Shown here piece by piece: positions 8,573-17,304 of a DNA stretch of 64,000 bases (positions are counted from its first letter, which is position 1; each line of letters opens with the position of its first letter). Location of the stretch: assembly GCF_006716785.1 (NCBI RefSeq), contig NZ_VFPQ01000001.1, forward strand, positions 4,464,001-4,528,000. The letters run 5' to 3'. Both the position numbers and the translations under genes were made by a program. The DNA comes from Thermopolyspora flexuosa. Lineage in GTDB: Bacteria; Actinomycetota; Actinomycetes; Streptosporangiales; Streptosporangiaceae. The notes under the pieces are model-generated. The model was not told where the DNA came from and ran no database searches. It was given only the letters and a program-made list of their open reading frames with translations.

Positions 8573-9475
8573 CTAGAACTCGTCGAGCAGGTCCTTGAGG
8601 AACTGCTTGGACGCGGCGACGGTGTTCGCCTGCACGCTCACCCGGTCCATGACCTCCATGTACGCGTCGGTGTCCTCGCGCTTGTCGAGGTAGAGCGCGC
8701 TGGTGAGCTGCTCGATGTAGACGACGTCGGGCAGCGCCGGCTCGCTGAACCGCAGGAAGGTGAACGGCCCGCCGGCCGCGGCGTGGCCGCCGCGGGAGAA
8801 CGGCAGCACCTGGAGGCGGATGTTGGGCCGCTCGGTCATCTCCAGCAGGTGCTCGATCTGGCCGCGCATCACCTTCGGCCCGCCGAACGGGCGGCGCACC
8901 GCGGCCTCGTCCACCACGGCCCACAGCGTCGGCGCGTCCGGCCCGAGCAGCCGCTGCTGGCGGCGCTCCCGCAGCTCGATGCGGCGGTCGATCTCCTCCT
9001 TGCTCGCCCGCGGGTGGCCGATGCTGATCACCGCCCGGGCGTAGTCCCGGCTCTGCAGCAGGCCGGGGATGAACTGGATCTCGTAGGTACGGATGATCGA
9101 GGCCGCCTCCTCGAGGCCGACGTACACCTCGAACCAGTGCGGCAGCAGGTCGCTGTACTTGTGCCACCACCCGGGGCGGTTCGCCTGCCGGGCGAGCTCG
9201 AGCAGCGGGGCGCGGTCGGCGGGGTCGGTCACGCCGTACAGGGTGAGCAGGTCGGCGACGTCGCGCTCCTTGAAGCTCACCTTGCCGAGCTCCAGGCGGC
9301 TGATCTTGGCGTGGGAGGCGCGGATCGCGTAGCCGGCCTCCTCGCGGCTGATGCCCCGCTCCTGGCGGAGCCGCCGCAGCTGACTGCCGAGCAGGATGCG
9401 CAGCACCGTGGGTCCGCCCTTGGCGAGTGCCACGGGAGATCGGGGCTCGATTTCCTCCGCACGCCGAATCGCCAT
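8573..9475 (-). CDS. XRE-family regulator with DUF5753 (Scr1-type) sensor domain
   Basis: 300 residues. An N-terminal helix-turn-helix ('LGSQLRRLRQERGISREEAG', then 'ASHAKISRLELGK', residues about 30-80) is followed by the DUF5753 domain: 'YEIQFIPGLLQSRDYARAVI', 'RRQQRLLGPDAPTLWAVVDEAAVRR', 'IRLQVLPFSRGGHAAAGGPFTFLRF'. The start is ATG 9475, chosen because GGAGGG stands 6 nt upstream and the more upstream in-frame codons look non-coding. In Streptomyces such regulators usually sit beside a small DUF397 protein and affect development or antibiotic production; no DUF397 gene is adjacent here. Its upstream region contains the palindromes GCACGTGC (9558 region) and GTTTGTAAAC (9566-9575), possible autoregulatory sites. 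Confidence 0.85.
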   Translation of the reverse strand: MAIRRAEEIEPRSPVALAKGGPTVLRILLGSQLRRLRQERGISREEAGYAIRASHAKISRLELGKVSFKERDVADLLTLYGVTDPADRAPLLELARQANRPGWWHKYSDLLPHWFEVYVGLEEAASIIRTYEIQFIPGLLQSRDYARAVISIGHPRASKEEIDRRIELRERRQQRLLGPDAPTLWAVVDEAAVRRPFGGPKVMRGQIEHLLEMTERPNIRLQVLPFSRGGHAAAGGPFTFLRFSEPALPDVVYIEQLTSALYLDKREDTDAYMEVMDRVSVQANTVAASKQFLKDLLDEF

Positions 9476-9697
9476 CTCAGCCCTCCCTAGGGCGAAACCT
9501 GGAATCTCGGTAAGTGTTGCATCCGTCCGCGTTGTCCGTACAGCTTCAATCACAGATGCACGTGCGTTTGTAAACACCCCTGACGCGCACCGGTGAAGAG
9601 CCGTTATCCTCGCCGTGCGGAACGGCCGGCAGGCCGGGGCGGGCCCGCGCGGCACCCCGCGTAGGCCATGCCGATGATAGTAGTCCCGATCATGAAA

Positions 9698-9726
9698 GAC
9701 GCCCGTCCCCCTCGGGGACGGGCGTC
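9698..9726 (-). terminator. Intrinsic terminator of the thiolase gene
   Basis: A 12-bp stem (GACGCCCGTCCC / GGGACGGGCGTC) with a short loop reads on the minus strand into a TTT run. It lies 35 nt beyond the thiolase stop codon and upstream of the regulator gene, separating the two transcripts. Confidence 0.8.
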
Positions 9727-9760
9727 ACAAATGATCAACGATTCGGGTACGGCCCGGCGG

Positions 9761-10894
9761 TCAGAGCCGCTCGATGATCGTCACGTTCGCCATGCCGCCG
9801 CCCTCGCACATGGTCTGCAGGCCGTACCGGCCGCCGGTGCGCTCGAGCTCGTGCAGCAGCTTGGTCATGAGGATCGCGCCGGTGCCGCCGAGCGGGTGGC
9901 CGAGCGCGATCGCGCCGCCGTTCGGGTTGGTGCGGGCCGGGTCGGCGCCGATCTCCTTGAGCCATGCGAGCGGCACCGGGGCGAACGCCTCGTTGATCTC
10001 GATCACGTCGATGTCGTCGATCGACAGGCCGGTCCGCTCCAGCGCCTTCCGGGTGGCCGGGATCGGCGCGGTGAGCATGTAGACCGGGTCGTCGCCGAGC
10101 ACGGTGAGGTTGACGATGCGGGCGCGCGGGGTGAGGTTGTGCTCGCGTACCGCGCGCTCGGAGGCGATGAGCACCGCGCCGGAGCCGTCGGAGATCTGCG
10201 ACGAGGTGGCGGCGGTGATGATGCCGTCCTCGCGCAGCGTCTTGAGCTCGGCCATCTTCTCCAGGCTGGTGTCCGGCCGCGGGCCCTCGTCGTTCTCCAC
10301 GCCGTTGACCGGCACGATCTGGTCCTTGAACCGGCCGTCGGCGATCGCCTTGGCCGCGCGCTGGTGGCTCTCCAGCGCGTACTCCTCGAGCTGGCGGCGG
10401 GTGAAGCCCCACTTCTTGCACATCAGCTCGGCCCCGTGGAACTGGGAGATCTCCTGGAGGCCGTAGCGGGCGACCCAGCTCTCGCCGTACGGGAACGGCA
10501 TGTTCGGCACCAGCGACGCGCCCATCGGCACGATGCTCATCGACTCCACGCCGGCCGCGACCACGAGGTCCTGGGTGCCGGAGAGCACCGCCTGGGCGGC
10601 GAAGTGCACCGCCTGCTGGGACGAGCCGCACTGCCGGTCGATCGTGACGCCGGGCACGCTCTCCGGGAAGCCCGCCGACAGCCAGGCGTTCCGGCCGATG
10701 TTCAGGCTCTGCGGCCCGACCTGCATCACGCACCCCATGATCACGTCGTCCACCGCGGCGGGGTCCACGCCGGTGCGGTCGATGAGCGCCTTGAGGGTGT
10801 GCGCGGCCAGGTCCGTGGGGTGGACACCGGAGAGTCCGCCCTTCCTCTTGCCGATCGGGGTCCGGACCGCCCCGACGATGTACGCCTCTGCCAC
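9761..10894 (-). CDS. Acetyl-CoA acetyltransferase / 3-ketoacyl-CoA thiolase
   Basis: 377 residues. Thiolases cleave 3-ketoacyl-CoA with CoA at the end of each beta-oxidation turn or condense two acetyl-CoA. The start is GTG 10894 (AGGAGG 4 nt upstream), giving the family N-terminus 'AEAYIVGAVRTPIGKRKGG'. The nucleophilic cysteine is in 'IDRQCGSSQQAVHFAAQ', the catalytic histidine in 'NGGAIALGHPLGGTGA', and the second cysteine in 'MCEGGGMANVTII' near the C-terminus. It is monocistronic, with its own terminator. A direct repeat of GGTTAC 42 bp upstream of the start resembles an operator shared with the acyl-CoA dehydrogenase gene at 15.7 kb. Confidence 0.9.
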   Translation of the reverse strand: MAEAYIVGAVRTPIGKRKGGLSGVHPTDLAAHTLKALIDRTGVDPAAVDDVIMGCVMQVGPQSLNIGRNAWLSAGFPESVPGVTIDRQCGSSQQAVHFAAQAVLSGTQDLVVAAGVESMSIVPMGASLVPNMPFPYGESWVARYGLQEISQFHGAELMCKKWGFTRRQLEEYALESHQRAAKAIADGRFKDQIVPVNGVENDEGPRPDTSLEKMAELKTLREDGIITAATSSQISDGSGAVLIASERAVREHNLTPRARIVNLTVLGDDPVYMLTAPIPATRKALERTGLSIDDIDVIEINEAFAPVPLAWLKEIGADPARTNPNGGAIALGHPLGGTGAILMTKLLHELERTGGRYGLQTMCEGGGMANVTIIERL

Positions 10895-10935
10895 GGTGCC
10901 TCCTAGGTCCTCTCCCGTGAGACCGAGCATTATTC

Positions 10936-10952
10936 GGTTACTCGTAGGTTAC
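10936..10952. promoter_or_regulatory. GGTTAC direct repeat, possible fatty-acid-regulator operator
   Basis: GGTTAC occurs at 10936 and again at 10947, exactly 11 bp apart, in the AT-richer stretch upstream of the thiolase. The 14-mer TACTCGTAGGTTAC (10939-10952) is nearly the same as TACTGATAGGTAAC upstream of the acyl-CoA dehydrogenase at 15673-15686, sharing TACT--TAGGT-AC. A common regulator of beta-oxidation genes is inferred. Confidence 0.4.
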
Positions 10953-11123
10953 ATCAGGACGCCCGGCCCGAAAGCCCCTCTCCCGGCATTCCCGGCGCGG
11001 CGGGCACGGGCGCACGCCGGAAGGACGTCCTGGGGAGAGCCTGCCCGTTTCGGCCGGTCACACTCCGCGCACCCCGCAGGGCGCGGTCCGGCCGGGGATC
11101 CGGTACGGCACGGCCGCGGCGGG

Positions 11124-12017
11124 TCAGCCCGACGCCATGCGGGTGGCGGTCATCGTGGCGTAGACGATGATGTTGTCGGTGTAGTGGCCGGTGGTGCGGT
11201 CGTAGACGCCGCCGCAGGTGATCAGCCGCAGCTCGGCGGTGGCGGCGTCGCCGTACACCCGGTGGGTGGGGAACACGTCCTTGCCGGCCTGCTCCAGGCC
11301 GCCGACGGTGAACACGGCGACCGTGCCGTCCATGCGCACCACCTCGATCGTGTCGCCGTGGCGCAGCTCGTGCACCCGGCTGAACACGGCGCTGCCGGTC
11401 CGGGTGTCCTTGTGGCCGAGCAGCACGGCCGGGCCCGCCTGGCCCGCGGTGGGGCCGTACCGGTACCAGCCGACGAGGTTCGGGTTGTTCACCGGCGGCA
11501 CCTGGATCACGCCCCGGCGGTCGAGGCCCACCGAGCGGATCGGCGCGTTCACCCCGATCTTGGGGATGATCAGCCGTTTCGGCGTGGAGGGCTGGAGCGG
11601 CGGGGCCGGGGGCAGGTTCGGCACCGGGGCCGCCGCGTCCGGGGCGAGGGTGGTGAGCGCGCCGGCGTTCGCCGCGTCCGGGGTGGGCTGCACGCCCACG
11701 TTGAGCGAGGTACGGCCGTTGCCGGAGGCGAGGCCGTACTCCTCGGGGTTGCTCGCCATGAGCAGCAGCCCGGCGATCACGGTGACCACGCCCGCCAGTG
11801 CCGCGACGATGAGCACGACGCGCATGATCTGGTGCGCGCTCGGCCGGGGCGGTGGCGGGTCCGGCCGCGGCGGCACGGGCTGCGGCCAGGGCTGGATCGC
11901 CTGCGGCTGGGGGAAGGCCGGGTAGGCGGGCAGGCCGCCGTGCGGGTCACCGGGCACGCCGCCGGGTGGGGGCGCCTCGCCGGGGTATCCGCCGCCGTGG
12001 GTCGGTGGCATGCTCAC
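11124..12017 (-). CDS. Class F sortase (first cassette)
   Basis: 297 residues: a proline-rich cytoplasmic N-terminus (about 60 residues), one transmembrane helix ('VVLIVAALAGVVTVIAGLLL', residues about 68-87), an Ala/Pro-rich linker, then the sortase barrel. The catalytic histidine is in 'AVLLGHKDT', the cysteine in 'LRLITCGG', and the C-terminal arginine region is 'VYDRTTGHYTDNIIVYAT'. Sortases cleave a C-terminal sorting signal and attach the surface protein to peptidoglycan. GTG 12017 begins 12 nt after the stop of the surface-protein gene, so the two are co-transcribed and the neighbour is the likely substrate. A paralogous pair follows at 13.2-15.5 kb. Confidence 0.85.
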   Translation of the reverse strand: MSMPPTHGGGYPGEAPPPGGVPGDPHGGLPAYPAFPQPQAIQPWPQPVPPRPDPPPPRPSAHQIMRVVLIVAALAGVVTVIAGLLLMASNPEEYGLASGNGRTSLNVGVQPTPDAANAGALTTLAPDAAAPVPNLPPAPPLQPSTPKRLIIPKIGVNAPIRSVGLDRRGVIQVPPVNNPNLVGWYRYGPTAGQAGPAVLLGHKDTRTGSAVFSRVHELRHGDTIEVVRMDGTVAVFTVGGLEQAGKDVFPTHRVYGDAATAELRLITCGGVYDRTTGHYTDNIIVYATMTATRMASG

Positions 12018-12029
12018 CGGCGGCCCCGC

Positions 12030-12989
12030 TCACCCTCGGGCGAGACGTCGCCGCCGCAGCACGAGACCACCGGCCGCCGCGCCGAGCAGCGTGATCGATC
12101 CGGCGAGCACGAGCGTGCGCCCGTCGGGCCCGGCCTCGCCGCCTCCGCCGGTCGCGACGCCGCCCGCGGGCGTGCGCGCCACCTTCGAGCCGTTCGTCGG
12201 GTGCTCCGTCACGGTCACCTCCACGGTGTGGGTGGGTTGCCGGGACGGGCTCTGCGTGGTGGTCGGTGAGGTGGCGGCGCCGGGCGTGCCCACGGCCGCG
12301 GTGACCGCGGCGGGGACGGTGTTGCCGGTGACGGCGGGGGTGCACGTGTAGAGGTCGACTGCGGCGGCGCCGGGCTGGGCCACCCGGAGGGTGAACGCGC
12401 CCGCCTGCAGGACCAGTGACGTCGTGCCCGGCTCCGGGGTGACGGTCACCGTCGCGGTGGGGATGGGCGCGAGCGGTGACCCGGACGGCACCGGGGTGGT
12501 CACCGACGCCGTGGCCTCACCGGTGACCGACGACACCGCCGGCGGGGTCGGGGCGGCGCTCACCGACACCTGCGGCACGAGCTGGATCTGCGCGCCCGCG
12601 GGGATCTCCGCAGTGGCGCTGAACGACGGGTTCGCCCCCGCGATCACCACCGTGGCCGGGTACGCCGCCTGCGCGGTCGCCGACGTGCCGCCGGAGAGGT
12701 TGATCGTCACCTCGTGGGTGGTCTCACCGCCGGAGCCCGTACCGGTGCCCGGAGACGTGGTCGTTCCGGTGCTCGGGGATGTGGTGGTCCCGGTACCCGG
12801 ACTCGTCGTGGAGGTCTGGGTACCCGCCTCGGTGCCCGCGCCCGTACCGGTCCCGGCGGCGGTGCACGTGTAGGTGACGGTCCTGGTGTCCGCGCCGGCG
12901 GGCAGGCCGGTGAGGAGAGCGCCCATGCCGACGGTTCCGAGGGCAGCGGCGAGCAGGGCGAGGCGTCGCTGTGCCTGGGACATCCGCAC
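12030..12989 (-). CDS. Secreted surface protein with sortase-type C-terminal anchor
   Basis: 319 residues. The start is GTG 12989 (AGGAG 6 nt upstream). A Sec signal peptide ends near 'LPAGAD'; a Thr/Ser/Gly-rich segment ('TSTTSPGTGTTTSPSTGTTT') follows, then a domain with 'TCTAAG' and 'DLYTCTPAV' cysteines that may form one disulfide. The C-terminus has 'RTPAGGVATGGGG', a hydrophobic helix ('TLVLAGSITLLGAAAGGLVL') and 'RRRR', the layout of a cell-wall sorting signal, though without LPxTG. It shares the pattern TPxGxxATG with the second surface protein. It is the presumed substrate of the adjacent class F sortase; its own function is unknown. Confidence 0.75.
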   Translation of the reverse strand: MRMSQAQRRLALLAAALGTVGMGALLTGLPAGADTRTVTYTCTAAGTGTGAGTEAGTQTSTTSPGTGTTTSPSTGTTTSPGTGTGSGGETTHEVTINLSGGTSATAQAAYPATVVIAGANPSFSATAEIPAGAQIQLVPQVSVSAAPTPPAVSSVTGEATASVTTPVPSGSPLAPIPTATVTVTPEPGTTSLVLQAGAFTLRVAQPGAAAVDLYTCTPAVTGNTVPAAVTAAVGTPGAATSPTTTQSPSRQPTHTVEVTVTEHPTNGSKVARTPAGGVATGGGGEAGPDGRTLVLAGSITLLGAAAGGLVLRRRRLARG

Positions 12990-13215
12990 GTGTCTCTCCT
13001 AGCCTCTTTTCGCTTTTCCGACTCAACCTGTCAGATCACGTCAGGGCGCACCAGGATCGCAGTGCTTGGTCACGGTACGGTCGCGATCACATCGACATAC
13101 CGAACGGCTCGTGGCGAACCGTCACGTCACGGACGATCTACCTCATACCGCCCCCAGCCTAGAACGGCGGGCCCGGCGGGGCGGGGTGATCGCGCGAATC
13201 GGCCCGGATCGGCCC

Positions 13216-14034
13216 TCAGGCCGCCCGGGTGTTGGAGAGCGTGGCGTACACGATGATGTTGTCGCTGTAGCCGTGCCGCTTGCGGTCGTACACGCCGCCG
13301 CAGGTGATCAGGCGCAGCGCGGCCTCGGTGGTGTTGCCGTACACCCGCTCGGTGGGGAACGTCTTCTTGCTCACCTGCTCCACGCCGTCCACGGTGAACT
13401 CGGCCACGACCCCGTCGGAGCGGGTCACGTAGATCTTCTGGCCGCGCCTGATCTCGCGCAGCCGGGCGAACACGGCCGCGCCCTGCCGGTTGTTCACGTG
13501 GCCGAGGATGACGGCCGGGCCGAGCTCGCCGGGCACCGGGCCGTGGCGGTACCAGCCCGCGAGGTTGCGCCGGCTCAGCGGCGGCACCTGGATCTCGCCC
13601 GAGCGCTTCACGCCGAGCCGCATGAGCGGGGCCGACACGCCGAGGTCGGGGATGGCGATGCGGACCGGGCGCACCGTGCGGCCGGTGGTGACCGGCGGCA
13701 CCGGCGAGGCGGCGGGCGACGGCGGCGGCGCGGTCGGCGCGGCCTGGGTGAGCGGTACGCCCGGGCCGCCGGGGCCGACGGTCGGGGGCAGGTAGGAGCC
13801 GGTGCCGCCCACGTTCACCACGTTGAGCTCCTGCGGGGCCTCCGCCTCCAGGGTCGTCGTGGCGGGCGTGAGGAACGCGAGCAGACCGGCCATGATCGCG
13901 GCGATTCCGGCGAGGCAGGCGAGCAGCAGCACCGCGGGCAGGGCCGCCCGCGGCAGGACCCGGCCGGGCCGGTACGGCTGCGCGGGTGGGTGCGACGGCT
14001 GCGGCGGCCGGTATCCGTCCGGCTGGTTCGTCAT
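13216..14034 (-). CDS. Class F sortase (second cassette)
   Basis: 272 residues and clearly paralogous to the sortase at 11.1-12.0 kb. It has a short Pro-rich N-terminus, one transmembrane helix ('LPAVLLLACLAGIAAIMAGL'), a linker, and the sortase fold with the histidine in 'AVILGHVNN', the cysteine in 'LRLITCGG' and the arginine region 'YDRKRHGYSDNIIVYATL'. ATG 14034 stands behind GGGGGAGG, 15 nt after the stop of the surface-protein gene upstream, so the pair forms an operon. Sequence divergence in the substrate-facing loops between the two sortases suggests each serves its own partner, but this is inference. Confidence 0.85.
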   Translation of the reverse strand: MTNQPDGYRPPQPSHPPAQPYRPGRVLPRAALPAVLLLACLAGIAAIMAGLLAFLTPATTTLEAEAPQELNVVNVGGTGSYLPPTVGPGGPGVPLTQAAPTAPPPSPAASPVPPVTTGRTVRPVRIAIPDLGVSAPLMRLGVKRSGEIQVPPLSRRNLAGWYRHGPVPGELGPAVILGHVNNRQGAAVFARLREIRRGQKIYVTRSDGVVAEFTVDGVEQVSKKTFPTERVYGNTTEAALRLITCGGVYDRKRHGYSDNIIVYATLSNTRAA

Positions 14035-14049
14035 CGTCGCCTCCCCCGC

Positions 14050-15543
14050 TCAGCTCGTCGGACCGGGACGGTCGCCCGCGTGTGCGGCGCGGCGCCTGCG
14101 CAGCGCGAGCCCACCGGCGAAACCGCCGCCGAGCAGCAGAGTGCCGAGCGCCACGAGCGCGCCGGGGGACGGCCCGGCGGCGGGCGCCTCACCGGTCGCC
14201 GCCGCGCCGACCGGGGTGATCCGTACCTGCGGGCTCGCGGTCACGGTCGCGGTGACCGTCTGGGTGGGCCGCGGCGAGCCGGACACCGTGGTGGTCACCA
14301 GCACCTGGTTCGGCGTCGGGGTGCTTCCCGCGGTCGGGGTGGTACCGCCGGTCGGGGTGGTACCGCCGGTCGGGGTGGCGCTCCCGCTCGGCGTGGCGCT
14401 CGTGCTCGGGGTGCCGCCACCGCCGTTGTCGCCGTTCCCGTTGTCCCCGTTACCGTCGTCGCCGTTCCCGTTGCCGTTGCTCCCGGTCGGCGAAGGCTCC
14501 TCCGGTTCGGTGGGCTGCTCGCTCGGGTCACCCGGCGTGCCGTCGGTGACCGTGATCGGGATGAGCGGCACGTTCTCCGGCGGCTTGCACACGGTCCGGT
14601 ACGGCGAGGCCGCCGAGTTGTCGGCGGTGGCGGCGCGCACGCGGAAGGCGTCCACCCGGGCGTACTTGCCCTCGATGGTGTTCTTGACGGTCAGGGTGTA
14701 CTTGCCGTACGGCAGGCCGTCGATCGCGGTGAACGTCTCGCGCAGCCGCGGCTCGGCCGCGGCGTCCCAGTAGGCGTCGTGGACCTGGCGGTACTCCACC
14801 GGGGGATAGCCGTCGTCCACGGTGAGCTCGAACCGGCTCATGTCGACGTTCTTCATGCCGATCAGGTCGACGCCGGTGCCGACGAAGGTGAACCGGGCCG
14901 TGTCCCCCTGCCTGGAGGTCTGCTGCAGGCTCCCGTTGATCGGCGTCTCGCCCCCGGCCCAGGGTCCGCTGTCGGCGCTCCAGGCGCCGTCGTACTCGAC
15001 GGAGAAGTCGCCCGCGTCGTCGAACCTGTCGTCCCAGACCGACTCGGCGGGGGCGAGGTCAATGACGAGCGAACCGATGCGGAGCGCGCCGGTCCCCGGA
15101 TTGGAGGCGATCACCTGGCCGTTGGCGACGGCACCGAGTGGCAGGTTATCCGGCTGCCGCAGCCGCTCGGCGTCGTAGAACTCGGTGCCCGTGGCGTCGA
15201 TCGTGCCGCGCCCGGTCCACACTCCGGTCGCGTAGACGCGCCCGGTGACGGCGAGATGGCCGCCCTTGTCGAGCTTGCGGTCGTCGTACGGGTCGGTCAC
15301 CTTCAGCGGTGACTGCACGCCGAGCTGCCACTGCACCACGAGCGGCTGGCCGACCGCCGGCTCCCGGGACGACACCGAGATGTTGACCGCGACGGTGCCG
15401 CCGGGCGCGAGCGGTCCTCTGCAGGTGAAGTAGTACGGGCCCTCGGCGTGGGCCGGGGACGCGGGCAGCCCGGCGACGGCGCCCGCTCCGACTCCCAGCG
15501 CGAGGACCGTCGCGATCTTGCGCAGCCGCACACTCCAGCGCAT
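14050..15543 (-). CDS. Secreted surface protein with Pro/Thr/Gly stalk and sortase-type anchor
   Basis: 497 residues. A signal peptide ends near 'ASPAHA'. An N-terminal beta domain (about 30-140) is followed by a jelly-roll-like region (about 160-310, 'FTFVGTGVDLIGMKN', 'YGKYTLTVKNTIEGKYARV') that resembles carbohydrate-binding modules. A low-complexity stalk ('GNGNGDDGNGDNGNGDN', then repeated 'PTGGTTPTGGTT' coded by a tandem repeat near 14327-14376) leads to 'TPVGAAATGEA', a transmembrane helix and 'RRRR'. This is the architecture of a wall-anchored protein presenting a binding domain on a stalk. The ligand is unknown. It heads a two-gene operon with the sortase and is divergent from the acyl-CoA dehydrogenase gene. 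Confidence 0.75.
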   Translation of the reverse strand: MRWSVRLRKIATVLALGVGAGAVAGLPASPAHAEGPYYFTCRGPLAPGGTVAVNISVSSREPAVGQPLVVQWQLGVQSPLKVTDPYDDRKLDKGGHLAVTGRVYATGVWTGRGTIDATGTEFYDAERLRQPDNLPLGAVANGQVIASNPGTGALRIGSLVIDLAPAESVWDDRFDDAGDFSVEYDGAWSADSGPWAGGETPINGSLQQTSRQGDTARFTFVGTGVDLIGMKNVDMSRFELTVDDGYPPVEYRQVHDAYWDAAAEPRLRETFTAIDGLPYGKYTLTVKNTIEGKYARVDAFRVRAATADNSAASPYRTVCKPPENVPLIPITVTDGTPGDPSEQPTEPEEPSPTGSNGNGNGDDGNGDNGNGDNGGGGTPSTSATPSGSATPTGGTTPTGGTTPTAGSTPTPNQVLVTTTVSGSPRPTQTVTATVTASPQVRITPVGAAATGEAPAAGPSPGALVALGTLLLGGGFAGGLALRRRRAAHAGDRPGPTS

Positions 15544-15665
15544 CCCCGCACACCTCGCCCACGAAGCTCCACCCTGACCAGGGCGGTTGATCGCAATCGC
15601 GGTTGATCGTACTAACCGCGCGGAATCACCCGCTGACGCGCTCGGAGCAATGTGCCCTACTTGTG

Positions 15666-15686
15666 ACCTATGTACTGATAGGTAAC
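15666..15686 (+). promoter_or_regulatory. Inverted repeat ACCTAT-N6-ATAGGT, putative operator
   Basis: ACCTAT (15666-15671) and ATAGGT (15678-15683) form a perfect inverted repeat with a 6-nt spacer, 45 bp upstream of the acyl-CoA dehydrogenase start. The overlapping TACTGATAGGTAAC matches the element upstream of the thiolase at 11 of 14 positions. Position and symmetry suit a TetR-type repressor site. Confidence 0.45.
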
Positions 15687-15727
15687 CAGAATCGTATTCT
15701 GTGGAGTGACGTGAAGGAGGCAGTCAG

Positions 15728-16873
<1,146 letters not shown>

Positions 16874-16892
16874 CCCACTCCGCACACCGATC

Positions 16893-16928
16893 GCGCCCAC
16901 GGCGGGCCAGGACGACCGCCGTGGGCGC
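16893..16928 (+). terminator. Hairpin terminator after acyl-CoA dehydrogenase
   Basis: A perfect 13-bp stem, GCGCCCACGGCGG / CCGCCGTGGGCGC, with a 10-nt loop starts 20 nt after the stop codon. No T tract follows. Confidence 0.6.
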
Positions 16929-17091
16929 CGTCCGTCATACCCGCCGCGCGCCGCGTCCGCGCGCCCGCCGCGTCCCGGTCGCATACTGGTTGGCATCGGC
17001 ACCGGTACGGCGAGCCCTGCCGTACCGGCCGGGGCGGCCGCGGACGGACGGCGAGAACCCGCCCGGGAAGGCGAAGGGATGATGGTGGGCG

Positions 17092-17259
17092 ATGGGTGAC
17101 AACAGCGGGCTGATCCTGCTGGTCTTCCTGGCGTTCCTGTTCGCCTGGCTGCTCAACCGCGTGCGCCGGGCGTTCCGCCTCGGCCCCGTGGGCTACGCCG
17201 GCGTGATGGTCGTGTTCATCATCGTCGTGCTCGCCATGTGGGGCCAGACCATCGGCTGA
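17092..17259 (+). CDS. Small two-helix membrane protein (55 aa)
   Basis: Predicted product begins 'MGDNSGLILLVFLAFLFAWL'. It has two hydrophobic helices (residues about 7-22 and 37-51) separated by a short basic loop 'NRVRRAFRLGP', and ends 'WGQTIG'. Positive-inside logic would place the loop in the cytoplasm. No function can be assigned. A GAAGGG sequence lies about 13 nt upstream, a little far for a ribosome binding site. Base composition and the clean TM-loop-TM layout argue that it is real. Confidence 0.6.
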   Translation: MGDNSGLILLVFLAFLFAWLLNRVRRAFRLGPVGYAGVMVVFIIVVLAMWGQTIG

Positions 17260-17304
17260 GCCACGCCCGCGCGGGCCGTACCCGGGACCGGGCGGCCCGC
17301 CGCG

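Noticed and set aside
13216-15543. CRISPR-like or satellite repeat at 14327-14376
   Set aside because: It is the coding repeat for the Pro-Thr-Gly-Gly stalk of the surface protein.
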